From positions 1-26,522 of the IMG/VR virus record IMGVR_UViG_3300046011_007872: a stretch of DNA of 26,522 nt; one strand, written 5' to 3'. The position numbers were made by a program, and so were the translations under genes. Numbering within the stretch: position 1 is the first letter of the stretch; each line of letters opens with the position of its first letter. The notes below the pieces were generated by a model. The model made no database searches, was not told where the DNA came from, and worked only from the letters and a program-made list of their open reading frames with translations. Below are positions 6,513 through 14,443 of the stretch, in pieces. Source of the stretch: a virus.

Positions 6513-7468
6513 GCCGCCACCTCCGGCGCATGCGCGGCGGATGCGAAGTGGGCATCCGAAGCCGCAGCAAAGGCTCCATCACCGCCGCGATCAAACAGAT
6601 TGCCGCCGATCAGCTTCTCTTCCTGCTCGGCCAGATGCCCGACGGCCGTCCGCCAATAGGCCTCTTTCAACTCGCACCCGACGAACCGCCGGCCAAGCCG
6701 CACCGCCTCGTGCCCCTCGCTGCCGATGCCCATGAACGGCGACAGCACCACGTCGCCCGGGTTGCTCCACAGCACGATGCAGCGATGAATGATGTCGAGC
6801 TGCAACGGGCAGACGTGCTTCTCGTCCTTGTCGTCGCGCGCCACGCGCACATTGAGCACGCGGCCTTGCCGGATCTCATGCCAAACCGGCGACGCCCACG
6901 CTTGCCACTGGTCGACGGAGAAATCCGCCGGCTTGTGGCCGATCGGCTCCGGATTGTCGCCCCGCTTGCGAAAGACGAGGATGTAATCGGCAAGCCCCAT
7001 GCGCGACATGGCGCTGTCCTTTTGCAGCTGCTTGTAGAGCAGCCCCAACGCCTTCGTGCGCTGCATCTCGACAACAGGATCGCGCCACACGGTCACCCGG
7101 CAGTGATAGACGAAGCCTTCTGCCTCGTGCGCGGCAACGATCTGGTCCGAGAACGGTTTCAGGCCGATGACGCCGTCGCGGCCCTTGCGCGTCGGCAGAT
7201 CGGTGCAGTGCACCGCCGCCAGACGCCCGGGCATCAGCACGCGATGCGTCTCGCGGATGACCGATCGATACTGCGCCATGAATTGCGCATCGTCCGCGCA
7301 ATTGCCAAGGTCGGCGACGCTGTCCGAGTAGACGAACAGATCGCCGAACGGCGGCGAATAGACGACATGGCCGACGCTATCGGACGGCAAGTCCGACATC
7401 GCCATCACGCAGTCGCCGTGGATCGCCGTCCAGCGTTCGCCGGAGGCTTGATTGAGCACCGTGTTCAT
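6509..7468 (-). CDS. DNA N4-cytosine or N6-adenine methyltransferase
   Basis: This 319-aa enzyme has the permuted (beta-class) order: catalytic motif IV SPPF at 38-41, then the target-recognition part, then AdoMet motif I near the end (VVLSPFMGIGSEG, 240-252) followed by GRRFVGCELKEAYW. SPPF does not decide between N4-C and N6-A. It probably protects phage DNA from host restriction. It directly follows the helicase gene, a pairing frequent in phages. The C-terminal tail (DAHFASAAHAP) is encoded across hairpin family 2 copy B and may be an acquired extension. The start is preceded by GGAGCGGGAACTCCA. Confidence 0.9.
   Translation of the reverse strand: MNTVLNQASGERWTAIHGDCVMAMSDLPSDSVGHVVYSPPFGDLFVYSDSVADLGNCADDAQFMAQYRSVIRETHRVLMPGRLAAVHCTDLPTRKGRDGVIGLKPFSDQIVAAHEAEGFVYHCRVTVWRDPVVEMQRTKALGLLYKQLQKDSAMSRMGLADYILVFRKRGDNPEPIGHKPADFSVDQWQAWASPVWHEIRQGRVLNVRVARDDKDEKHVCPLQLDIIHRCIVLWSNPGDVVLSPFMGIGSEGHEAVRLGRRFVGCELKEAYWRTAVGHLAEQEEKLIGGNLFDRGGDGAFAAASDAHFASAAHAPEVAA
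6534..6565. repeat. Hairpin family 2, copy B
   Basis: In the 3' end of the methyltransferase gene and opposite in orientation to copies A and C. Plus-strand arms GCGGC (6534-6538) and GCCGC (6561-6565) enclose the 22-nt core with stem GGATGC/GCATCC. It is translated as part of the enzyme's C-terminal tail. Confidence 0.75.
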
Positions 7469-7495
7469 TGGAGTTCCCGCTCCGCTTTCTTGGTT

Positions 7496-7536
7496 GCGCC
7501 ATCCGACTGCCCTGCGGGCAGCCGGCCGGATGGCGC
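7496..7536. repeat. Hairpin family 1, copy 3
   Basis: The 23-nt core (7505-7527) is identical to copies 1 and 2. Arms GCGCCATCC and GGATGGCGC are perfectly complementary and unrelated to the arms of copy 1. It occupies the 94-nt gap between the helicase stop and the methyltransferase start, upstream of the latter's ribosome site. Confidence 0.88.
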
Positions 7537-7562
7537 GATCCCCGCTGCCGTGGCGGTCGTGA

Positions 7563-9005
7563 TCAGTTCATGCCGATGCCGTAAGGATTGCCGCCGCCAG
7601 AACTCCGCAGCCACGTCGGGACGTCCACACGGCGCGTCGGGCAATAGGCGACCGTTGCCGAGACGCGGTTGATGGATCGCGCCATGGCGGCCGTCATGGC
7701 GAGCTTCAATGCGTCGTGGTCATCCGTTTTGCGCATCACCACGTCGGCGATGGCGCGCTCCGTGTCGGCCATGGCGACATGCACGTGCACGGGCCGGGTC
7801 TGGCCAAAGCGCCAGCAGCGCCGCACCGCCTGATACCAGCTCTCGTAGCTGAAATTCAGCGACACGAACGCCATCCGCGCGCAGTGCTGCCAGTTGAGCC
7901 CGAACCCGGCGATCGACGATTTCGTCACCAGCCACTTGATGCGGCCTTCCGAAAACCCGACGAGCCGTTCCTCTTTCTGCTCCGGCTTCATGTTGCCGCG
8001 CACCTCGACCGCGCCCGGCAGCCGCTGCATCATGGCGTCAGCCTCGTCGTTGGTCTCGACCCAGATTACCCACGGCTCGTCTGGATCGGCATGCACCGCC
8101 GCGGCAATCGCGTCGGCGCGCAGGCTTAGCGTCATGCGCTTCTCGCGGTGGATGCTCGTCGCGCTCATCTCCGGCATGCGGAAGAGCCGCCCCTGGCCGC
8201 TCTTCTCCGCGCCCGCATCGATGCTGCGATCCGCCGCGACGATGTGTTGATGCGTGATCATCTCCGGCAGCGCGAACGCGGCATCCGAGTGGCCAAGATC
8301 CGACGGCCGCGACACACAGCGCGCCCACGACGCCACCCAATCCCAGAACGACGTCTCGGCGTGCCCTTTCAATCGCCAATCCTGGCTCGCCGTCGATGTA
8401 TCGTTGACAAACCAGCGCGAAAGCATTTCGCGCGCATGCATCACGCCGAGGAACGCCGCATGCTGGCCAAGCTCCGTGTGATCGTTCGGCGCCGGCGTCG
8501 CCGTCGCGGCCAGCCGGTACGGCGTCCGCTGGAACGCGGCGATCAGCGCGTTCGTGGTCTTGCCGGTAAACGACTTGAGGATTGAGCTTTCATCCAGCAC
8601 GACGCCGCCGAAGTCGTCCGGGTCGAACTTGTCCAGCTGCTCATAGTTGGCGATGACGATGCGCGGCGTGAGAGAGGCCGGCCGTCCGCGCACATGCACC
8701 GCGTCGATGCCGCGCTTGGCCGCCTCGCGAGCATGCTGCGCGCCCACCGCCAGCGGCGCCAGCATGAGAACGGGCTTGTTCGTCGTCTCGACGATGACGC
8801 GGCCCCATTCCAGCGCCACAAACGTCTTGCCGAGCCCGGTATCGAGAAGCGCCGCGCCACATCCCGCCCGCAACAGGAAGTCGACCACGTCGCGCTGATG
8901 CGGGAAGAGCGCCGGATGCAGCGCCGGAACGGCGTCGAGCCCGCGCGGCTCGAAGCGCACGCGCTTGGTCTCGAGCGATGATAGATAATCCTGCGCCAGA
9001 TCCAT
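7563..9005 (-). CDS. SNF2/DEAD-like superfamily 2 helicase
   Basis: This 480-aa helicase has Q-like PHQRDVVDFLL (35-45), Walker A DTGLGKT (55-61), Walker B variant LDES (137-140), motif III ATATPAP (167-173), and in the second RecA-like lobe IAGFGLNWQ and motif VI QAVRRCWRFGQ. The RRxxRxGQ-type motif VI points to the SNF2/phage-helicase branch. It probably remodels DNA in replication or recombination. The start at 9005 is set by a TGATG overlap with the upstream stop; ten extra in-frame residues upstream are rejected. The methyltransferase follows it. Confidence 0.9.
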   Translation of the reverse strand: MDLAQDYLSSLETKRVRFEPRGLDAVPALHPALFPHQRDVVDFLLRAGCGAALLDTGLGKTFVALEWGRVIVETTNKPVLMLAPLAVGAQHAREAAKRGIDAVHVRGRPASLTPRIVIANYEQLDKFDPDDFGGVVLDESSILKSFTGKTTNALIAAFQRTPYRLAATATPAPNDHTELGQHAAFLGVMHAREMLSRWFVNDTSTASQDWRLKGHAETSFWDWVASWARCVSRPSDLGHSDAAFALPEMITHQHIVAADRSIDAGAEKSGQGRLFRMPEMSATSIHREKRMTLSLRADAIAAAVHADPDEPWVIWVETNDEADAMMQRLPGAVEVRGNMKPEQKEERLVGFSEGRIKWLVTKSSIAGFGLNWQHCARMAFVSLNFSYESWYQAVRRCWRFGQTRPVHVHVAMADTERAIADVVMRKTDDHDALKLAMTAAMARSINRVSATVAYCPTRRVDVPTWLRSSGGGNPYGIGMN

Positions 9006-9391
9006 CACAGCACCCCCGTGCCGCGCGTCGACCACGCGCTGTCCAGATGGTGCAACACGTCCTCGATCTCGCGCAGCGCGTCGCGCGTATCGCCCGAGGC
9101 AAGCAGGTTACGCACCCGCACCAGCGCCGTGATGTGCTCGTCCATCGCGGCCAGCTGATCCTGCGCCTCGCTCAACTCCAATCGCGCATCGTCAGCCTCG
9201 CTTTGTGCCGACGCCGCCTCGGCCGTAGCGCTCGCAACATCCTCCGATAGCTCGACAATGCGATCCTTTTGGATTTGCAAATCGGCACGCAAATCCGAAA
9301 CCTCAGCCATCAACGCTCGCTCGCGCGGCGTCGCCTTGATCTTCGGCGTCGGCGTCTGGTCATAGGCGACGGCTGCCCCGGCTTGGCTCAT
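9005..9391 (-). CDS. Coiled-coil protein, unknown function
   Basis: This 128-aa protein is dominated by heptad-rich sequence from about residue 23 to 90 (ERALMAEVSDLRADLQIQKD onward, with EDVASATAEAASAQSEADDA), followed by a short helical tail. It resembles phage coiled-coil accessory proteins in shape only; no Gam or nuclease-inhibitor motif is evident. It starts one base after the upstream stop and overlaps the helicase start (TGATG), so it is made with the helicase. Confidence 0.7.
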   Translation of the reverse strand: MSQAGAAVAYDQTPTPKIKATPRERALMAEVSDLRADLQIQKDRIVELSEDVASATAEAASAQSEADDARLELSEAQDQLAAMDEHITALVRVRNLLASGDTRDALREIEDVLHHLDSAWSTRGTGVL

Positions 9392-9392
9392 C

Positions 9393-9824
9393 TCAGGCTC
9401 TCCGCTTCATGATCTGGACCGGCGCCCGCGCCGGGATTTCATAGGCCGTCGTGCGGCTGCGCCGTGTGCGCACGCCCGTATTCCGCACCTCGTGCTTGCG
9501 CGCGATCCGCCCAAGCGCGGCCAAGAACAAGTTCTCCGGCAGATGCGACAGGCCGAGCGCCACGCAATGCTGAGCGTACAGGTGCCGGATGCGCCCGCGC
9601 GTCATGCACCCCGTCTCGCCGCGATCCTGCATCCAGGCGACGAATGTCGCGGCCGCGTCGTCATAGGTCAGCCGTCGCCCGCCCTCGACGCCATCGTCCA
9701 GCATCAGGCAGGCATCCGCCGGCACCGGCTCCGGCATGACATGCCGAAGGTCGGCATCCCTCACGGGCGGCGGTGCCGGTGCCGCGGGCTTGCGGCCAAA
9801 CCACCGTTGCAGAAAAGATGTCAT
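9393..9824 (-). CDS. Phage protein, probable small helical DNA-binding domain
   Basis: This 143-aa protein starts MTSFLQRWFGRKPAAPAPPP, an amphipathic basic start followed by a proline-rich linker. From about residue 55 it has a compact helical domain (YDDAAATFVAWMQ, RIRHLYAQHCVALGL, LPENLFLAALGRIA), reminiscent of winged-helix modules linked to phage primases. The start at 9824 overlaps the primase stop in ATGA style. It may be a detached C-terminal module of the primase; this is inference. Confidence 0.7.
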   Translation of the reverse strand: MTSFLQRWFGRKPAAPAPPPVRDADLRHVMPEPVPADACLMLDDGVEGGRRLTYDDAAATFVAWMQDRGETGCMTRGRIRHLYAQHCVALGLSHLPENLFLAALGRIARKHEVRNTGVRTRRSRTTAYEIPARAPVQIMKRRA

Positions 9825-11014
9825 GGCAGCGCCAGCTCCACCGCCCGCGCCACATCCGGCCCGCCGCCCGATTTCAGCATGTCGTTGAAATCTGTCCCGG
9901 CCTCGGGCCACGCGATCTTGACGCGAAACTTCCGCTGCCGCAGCTTGAACGCGGCCCGCTTGATCAGCGCGGCGGACGACGGGCGATCCTTGCCGTCCGC
10001 GTCCGCCAGCAGCGTCACCATCCGGATCGGCCCGGACGGCACAAACCCCGGACGCTCCCAATCCGGACGCTCGGACGGGAGCCGCCGCCCCGATCCGTCA
10101 GGATGCGGCTCGCCTTGGCCAACCCCCGCTCCGGCCATGTTCGACAGCGACACGGCGGACGCCGCCGAAACCGCCAGCCCGCGCCCGGCCAGCGCCGCCA
10201 TCACCGTCAGCGTCGTCTCGTAGCCTTCGCCGAGGATCAGATGGTCCGGCCCGCAATGCAGCCACCCGGCCGTGCCGGACACGGGTCCGAGCGTCAACTT
10301 GGCCGGACCGCCGGCAAACTTGCCTTGGCCCTTCGGCCCAAGCCATGTCCGATGAATGGCAGCCACCGCCATCGCCCCGTCCGCATCCGGTGGCGTCGCC
10401 GACAGCCCGCCGACCATGGCCGGGCCAACATGCGTCACCCGTGGCGGTGTCTGGCTGACGTCCCAATAGTCGAGGGATGGCACCAGCCGCAGAGACCGCG
10501 GCACCCGCCAGCCATAGACAGCCTCGATGGCGTCCAGATCGATGCCGCGCCACGCCAGATAGCGCTCGACGTCGGTGCCGTCGCCCCGCCGCGCGTCGCG
10601 CCAGATCGCAACCGCATTGACAGCCTTCCGCGTCTTGGCTTGCCGGTCGGCCTCATCCCGCGCCGCTGATTGCCGGCGATGCGCGTCCGCCCGCCGCTTG
10701 ATCTCGTCGTCAGTCACCATGGCGCAATCGGCCTTCATGCGCCGGATCGCCTCGCCGCGATCGATGCCGCTGGTCTTGGCGATCAGGTCGATGACATCGC
10801 CGCCCTGGCTCGTGCAGAAGCAGTAGAACACGCCCTTGGCCGGATCGACCGTGAACGACGGCGTGCGCTCGGGTTTGAACGGCGACAAACCGACATACTC
10901 CCGCCCCTGCCGTCTGAGGCTCGGCACCAGCCGTTGCGCCTCGACGACGATGTCGAACCGCGCCTTCAACGCGTCGATCTCGTCTCGCGATTTCTGAGCA
11001 TGGGCGGCGGGCAT
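9821..11014 (-). CDS. DnaG-like primase with Toprim domain
   Basis: This 397-aa protein has a CHC2-like N-terminus (YVGLSPFKPERTPSFTV, then GVFYCFCTSQGGDVIDLI, 40-78) and a Toprim domain with LILGEGYETT (259-268) and LLADADGKD (335-343), supplying the acidic metal-binding residues. In the zinc region the first Cys is Ser and the His is Lys, so zinc binding is probably lost, as in some alphaproteobacterial primases. It should synthesise RNA primers for phage replication with the SF3 helicase. The start 11014 is chosen for GGAG six bases upstream; ATG 11053 has no ribosome site. Confidence 0.88.
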   Translation of the reverse strand: MPAAHAQKSRDEIDALKARFDIVVEAQRLVPSLRRQGREYVGLSPFKPERTPSFTVDPAKGVFYCFCTSQGGDVIDLIAKTSGIDRGEAIRRMKADCAMVTDDEIKRRADAHRRQSAARDEADRQAKTRKAVNAVAIWRDARRGDGTDVERYLAWRGIDLDAIEAVYGWRVPRSLRLVPSLDYWDVSQTPPRVTHVGPAMVGGLSATPPDADGAMAVAAIHRTWLGPKGQGKFAGGPAKLTLGPVSGTAGWLHCGPDHLILGEGYETTLTVMAALAGRGLAVSAASAVSLSNMAGAGVGQGEPHPDGSGRRLPSERPDWERPGFVPSGPIRMVTLLADADGKDRPSSAALIKRAAFKLRQRKFRVKIAWPEAGTDFNDMLKSGGGPDVARAVELALP

Positions 11015-11026
11015 GAGCACTCCGTT

Positions 11027-11046
11027 CACGCAAATTGCTTTGCGTG
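11027..11046. promoter_or_regulatory. Inverted repeat upstream of the primase operon
   Basis: CACGCAAATTGCTTTGCGTG has perfect 8-bp arms around TTGC. It lies about 12 nt upstream of the primase start at the head of the long replication operon, so it is a good candidate operator or leader hairpin. Confidence 0.5.
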
Positions 11047-11108
11047 CTGGCATCCAGACGTCGGGAGAAAACGCAGCTACAAAACGCTACTGCACGCGCA
11101 CTGACGCG

Positions 11109-11501
11109 CTACACGCCAACCGCCGCGACTTCGGACGCGGCGCTGTCATCCGGCATCAGTACGCCACCGGTCGTCACATCGCCGGCCACCGCCTCGACCA
11201 CGGCCATCGGCTGCAAATTCTGCCGCTCCCACGCCAGCCGCCGCTGGTGCATGGCAAAGATCGACACCCGGCCACCGGTTGCCTTAACGATGGCGTCCAG
11301 CCGCCGCGCCGACGGGCGCACCTCGCCTTGCGCCCAATTCTGCGCTTGGCCCGCGCTCTTCGCGCCGATGCGGGCGGCCAGTTCCTGCCAGGTCAGCTTC
11401 TGCTCGACGCGATACGCTTCGAGATCGACAGAGCCGTTGGCGTCGATCGTCGGGCAGGGTGGCGCTGTCTGGGTCTCGATCATGGCCTTAAGATTTCCCA
11501 T
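11109..11501 (-). CDS. Cro-like HTH transcription regulator
   Basis: This 130-aa protein contains a helix-turn-helix of the XRE/Cro type in residues about 28-75 (YRVEQKLTWQELAARIGAKS, then GQAQNWAQGEVRPSARRLDA). It is encoded divergently from the CI-like gene, the classical phage switch layout. It precedes the replication operon and is probably made early to shut off the repressor. ATG 11501 is listed; ATG 11483 is a possible start. Neither has a clear ribosome site. A TTGACA (11518-11513) sits just upstream. Confidence 0.8.
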   Translation of the reverse strand: MGNLKAMIETQTAPPCPTIDANGSVDLEAYRVEQKLTWQELAARIGAKSAGQAQNWAQGEVRPSARRLDAIVKATGGRVSIFAMHQRRLAWERQNLQPMAVVEAVAGDVTTGGVLMPDDSAASEVAAVGV

Positions 11502-11639
11502 TATCCGAAAAATGTCAAGACGGAGGCGATATCATTTTCTCGAAAACTGCGCTTGCGCCGGGATGTTTCGGTGTCACGTTCTGGCGATCCGACGATTCGC
11601 GTGGCAGCACTGGCCGCACGGTAGCAGGGGCCATGGAAC
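11502..11639. promoter_or_regulatory. Divergent cro/cI control region
   Basis: The 138 bp between the divergent genes hold a minus-strand TTGACA (11518-11513) and an inverted repeat TTTTC-TC-GAAAA (11535-11546). The sequence overlapping the cro start, TTTCCCATTATCCG, resembles TTTCCCATATTCTG upstream of the plus operon at 12306, which suggests shared operators. The -10 elements are not clear. Confidence 0.5.
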
Positions 11640-12116
11640 ATGATCGTAAACCGGATCAAAGAGTTGCGCACGGCGCGCAAAATCACGTTGCAGCAAATGG
11701 CCGATGCCGTTGGATCATCGGTTGCGACCGTGCAGCGCGTCGAAAAGGGCGGCGTCGATCTTGTGCACGAACTGGTCGAGCCGATCGCCGCCGTGCTCGG
11801 CGTGCCGTGGTATGAGCTGCTGTGCGAACCGGTCGGAACCGCAAATGCTCCGGGATTGAGCGAGTCGGCCGCGCCGTTTGCGCCGGACCACGGCCACGCG
11901 CTCGCCCGCATGCCGCTCGGCGCCACCGAGGCCATGTTTATCGCCCAATCCGACACGCTCGACGCCATCGGCATCAAGGCCGGCGATGTCATCATCTGCG
12001 ACGTCGGCCGCGACGCCGTCCGCAATGTGGCAACCGGCGACGTCGTCGTGGCTCAGCTTTACGGCTCCGATCTCACGACCGCGACGACTGTGCTGATGCA
12101 GTTCGTGGCGCCGTAG
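11640..12116 (+). CDS. CI-like repressor, S24 domain cut by an amber codon
   Basis: The first 158 residues comprise an XRE helix-turn-helix (NRIKELRTARKITLQQMADA, then GSSVATVQRVEKG) and most of a LexA/CI-type S24 domain (FIAQSDTLDAIGIKAGDVII, then NVATGDVVVAQL). The frame stops at TAG (12114-12116) just after MQFVAP. Beyond it the same frame is open for 42 codons to TAA at 12243-12245 and reads LLVTNPRHGA, then INLATTD, then SIKGVARRRF, resembling the missing C-terminus of this family. A full-length protein would have 201 residues. The dimerisation and autocleavage region is probably damaged unless the TAG is suppressed or is an error. Confidence 0.85.
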   Translation: MIVNRIKELRTARKITLQQMADAVGSSVATVQRVEKGGVDLVHELVEPIAAVLGVPWYELLCEPVGTANAPGLSESAAPFAPDHGHALARMPLGATEAMFIAQSDTLDAIGIKAGDVIICDVGRDAVRNVATGDVVVAQLYGSDLTTATTVLMQFVAP

Positions 12117-12245
12117 CTGCTTGTCACCAACCCGCGCCACGGCGCGGCGCAAACTATCAATCTCGCTACCACCGACGCGTCTATCAAAGGCGTTGCCCGC
12201 CGCCGCTTTGGTGACTTGACCTCGGCGCGGCCGCTGAAAAATTAA
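12117..12245 (+). pseudogene. In-frame remnant of the repressor C-terminus behind the TAG
   Basis: Forty-two codons continue the repressor frame after the amber stop and end in TAA. The IKGVA segment matches where S24 repressors have their last conserved strand. No start codon with a ribosome site is visible, so it is not expected to be made alone. Confidence 0.65.
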
Positions 12246-12511
12246 CGCTAGGGCGTCAACGCTTTACGGCGCATCATTTCAAAATATGAAAATTCCCGCT
12301 TGACCTTTCCCATATTCTGGCAAATCCTGCATCTGTCTCCGGCGGGGATGGCCACGGCGCGCAGCAATGCCACCGGGCCAATGGGACCGGGACCGGTACA
12401 GGCTCGCGATGACGCCTGCGCCGCCAGCAGCAGGCATCGGCCGTGCGGTCACGAGGGCGCTCTTCACATGAGCGGATCGCACGGTCGATGCCACAGCATT
12501 TGGGAGGCATC
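12246..12511 (+). promoter_or_regulatory. Control region of the plus-strand dnaN-int operon
   Basis: This 266-bp gene-free stretch has two inverted repeats: TTTCAAAATATGAAA (12277-12291) and TTTCCCATATTCTGGCAAA (12306-12324, one mismatch in the arms). TTGACC (12300-12305) may be a -35, and TTTACG/TATGAA (12263/12285, spacing 16) is another promoter candidate. The repeats are good candidates for CI/Cro operators. GGGAGG at the right end serves the next gene. No ORF of convincing quality is seen. Confidence 0.5.
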
Positions 12512-12859
12512 ATGGCAACGGTAGCGTTCGGCGAGCCGCCGCCAGGCTGCGCGGATGGGCGAAAAGCGCAAGCGGCCTATGCGCGCTGGTCCGCACGGCT
12601 GGCGGGATGGATCGACGGCAAGCCAGCCGAACATCTGTGCATCGGCGCCGGCGTCTGGCACCGCGAACCGATCGACGCTAACGGCACTGCCTACACGCGA
12701 TGCCAGATCATCGGCCACGACGCCATGGGCGGCCGCTGGCTGCTGGCCTGCATCGACCGCCCGAAACTGCAATTCTACGCCGGAAGCCACCGCATTCTGC
12801 CGCGCTTTGCCGGCGAAATGGCGCCGGGAATGATCCCCGCATTGAGGACACTCTCGTGA
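12512..12859 (+). CDS. Hypothetical protein upstream of the beta clamp
   Basis: This 115-aa protein starts MATVAFGEPPPGCADGRKAQ with GGGAGG six bases upstream. It is mixed alpha/beta, with W-rich segments (ARWSARLAGWIDG, GGRWLLACIDRPKL). I do not recognise it. Its stop overlaps the GTG start of the clamp gene (GTGA), so the two are translationally coupled; it may be a clamp or replication accessory. Confidence 0.65.
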   Translation: MATVAFGEPPPGCADGRKAQAAYARWSARLAGWIDGKPAEHLCIGAGVWHREPIDANGTAYTRCQIIGHDAMGGRWLLACIDRPKLQFYAGSHRILPRFAGEMAPGMIPALRTLS

Positions 12860-13998
12860 ACCTGACCATTCATCGCAACGATCTTCTGGCGGCCGTCACG
12901 TCGGCGCGCGCCGTCGCGCAGACCCGGGCGACGATCCCGGTGCTGACATGCTTGAAGCTGCACGCCAACGGCGACGGTCGTGTCTCACTCGAAGGCTGCG
13001 ACCTGACGCGGCACGTCGTCGACACGGCGGCCGCCACGATCACGACCCCCGGCGACGTCGCCATGCCGGCCGACATCCTGGCCGCGATCGCCAAGGCGTT
13101 GCCGGAAACCGATCTGACCATCGACATCGACCCGCAGACGTTGCGGGCGACGATCAAGGCCGGGCGCGCGCGCTATGTCGTGTCGTGTCTGCCGGGCGAT
13201 GATTTTCCGAGCCTGCGCACGACCGACGACGCCCCCTCGGCGCGGCTATCGTTGCCCGCCGCCGTCGCACACCGGCTCATGATCGACGGCATGTTCGCGG
13301 CGTCGACCGATGACACGAAATACTACATGAACGGCGTGCATGTTCGGTGTGACGGCACGGCGCTGATCTTTGAGACGTGCGACGGGCATCGCGTGTTTTT
13401 GCAGCGATACACGCCGCAGATGCCGGTCACCGGCATTCCGGCCGCGGGCTTCATCGTGCCGCGCGATACCGCCAAGGCTTTGTCGCCGCTGTGCACGGGC
13501 GACGGGTCGATCGAGATCAATGTGTTCGAAAACGCCATCGAGGTGCGGCGCGGCGACCAGATCGTCATCTCGAAATTGATCGACGGCACGTATCCGGCCA
13601 TCGACCGCTTGATCGAAGGCGCGGCGCTTGGCCGACCCGCGCGGATGACTTGCAAGCGGGCTGACCTTCGGCAAGCTATCGCGCGCATTCACGGCGTGGC
13701 CGATGCCAAAATCCCGAGCATTCGCATGCTCGCCACCGGTGACCGGCTGACGATCTACGCGCAATCGGATGGCGGCACGCACACGGCCGAGGACGGCATC
13801 GACGCCGATGTGGCGGCCAAGGTCGATACCGCCGTCAATGCCCGCTACATCATCGAACAGCTCGACGTCATGATCGGCGACCGCATCACGTTGGAATGCG
13901 GCGTCGGCCTCGACCCGATCCGCATTGTCGACGATGGCGCGCCGGACGACGTGCACATCGTCATGCCCATGCGATGGACGGGGGCCCCGACGTCATGA
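12856..13998 (+). CDS. dnaN: DNA polymerase III beta subunit (sliding clamp)
   Basis: This 380-aa protein is close to the usual length of DnaN (about 370). The three clamp domains can be followed from LLAAVTSARAVAQTRATIPV (N-terminal), LPGDDFPSL, and NGVHVRC with FETCDGHRVF, to the C-terminal DPIRIVDDGAP and VMPMRW, which closely match the bacterial signature 'VMPMR'. It would tether a polymerase to DNA. The GTG start at 12856 overlaps the upstream stop. Finding it on the lysogeny strand in an operon with integrase, not with the minus-strand replication genes, is unusual. Confidence 0.93.
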   Translation: MNLTIHRNDLLAAVTSARAVAQTRATIPVLTCLKLHANGDGRVSLEGCDLTRHVVDTAAATITTPGDVAMPADILAAIAKALPETDLTIDIDPQTLRATIKAGRARYVVSCLPGDDFPSLRTTDDAPSARLSLPAAVAHRLMIDGMFAASTDDTKYYMNGVHVRCDGTALIFETCDGHRVFLQRYTPQMPVTGIPAAGFIVPRDTAKALSPLCTGDGSIEINVFENAIEVRRGDQIVISKLIDGTYPAIDRLIEGAALGRPARMTCKRADLRQAIARIHGVADAKIPSIRMLATGDRLTIYAQSDGGTHTAEDGIDADVAAKVDTAVNARYIIEQLDVMIGDRITLECGVGLDPIRIVDDGAPDDVHIVMPMRWTGAPTS

Positions 13999-14162
13999 CG
14001 CTGATCGAAGAATGGAACGCCGTCATGGCGTTTCCGATCGCACGCGGTCTGCTGGCCATTGCCGTGGTGGCGCTGATGGTCGTGTCCGTCATGGCAATGG
14101 CCTTGGCCGACGCCTCTCGAGGACGAGAGCGCCGCCGCCCCGAAAGAAAGGACATCTCCTGA
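13995..14162 (+). CDS. Small single-pass membrane protein
   Basis: This 55-aa protein has one hydrophobic segment (LLAIAVVALMVVSVMAMALA, about residues 19-38) and a basic tail (SRGRERRRPERKD), giving an N-out, C-in topology by the positive-inside rule. It overlaps the clamp stop (ATGA) and the next start (TGATG). Function unknown; a small superinfection-exclusion type membrane protein is one possibility. Confidence 0.6.
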   Translation: MTLIEEWNAVMAFPIARGLLAIAVVALMVVSVMAMALADASRGRERRRPERKDIS

Positions 14163-14443
14163 TGCCGACAAAGCCCCGACGGTTTGTGTCCAGAGCGCCG
14201 ATGCGCGCACAGCCACCGCATCAGATCAGCGCGACGACGGTGGCCCTCATTAGCGACCGCACAAAGACGGCTGCCGATCTGCTGGCCATCGTCAGCGGGC
14301 GCATGGAAGCGCTGGCCGATCTGCTGGCCGGCGGCGCTCCGGCACGCCACGTCGTCAACCGGCTGCGCGAAGAAGCGGCCGGCATCGACGCCGCCATCAC
14401 GGGCCGATGCGCAATGCCGATCGACGGAGGCCGCCGTGAGTAA
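14162..14443 (+). CDS. Hypothetical protein in the lysogeny operon
   Basis: This 93-aa protein has a basic N-terminus and a helical middle with alternating leucines (TAADLLAIVSGRMEALADLL, then HVVNRLREEAAGIDAAI) that may form a coiled coil. The start is fixed by the TGATG overlap. No family recognised. Confidence 0.6.
   Translation: MPTKPRRFVSRAPMRAQPPHQISATTVALISDRTKTAADLLAIVSGRMEALADLLAGGAPARHVVNRLREEAAGIDAAITGRCAMPIDGGRRE

Noticed and set aside
5930-7672. 580-codon open frame on the plus strand
   Set aside because: It runs antisense to several well-supported genes (methyltransferase and neighbours) and has R/H/P-rich shadow composition typical of GC-rich DNA.
11640-12245. Genome-wide stop-codon recoding of TAG
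   Set aside because: Other genes, such as the HNH gene and the 1632-1991 gene, end normally at TAG, so only the repressor shows a candidate readthrough.
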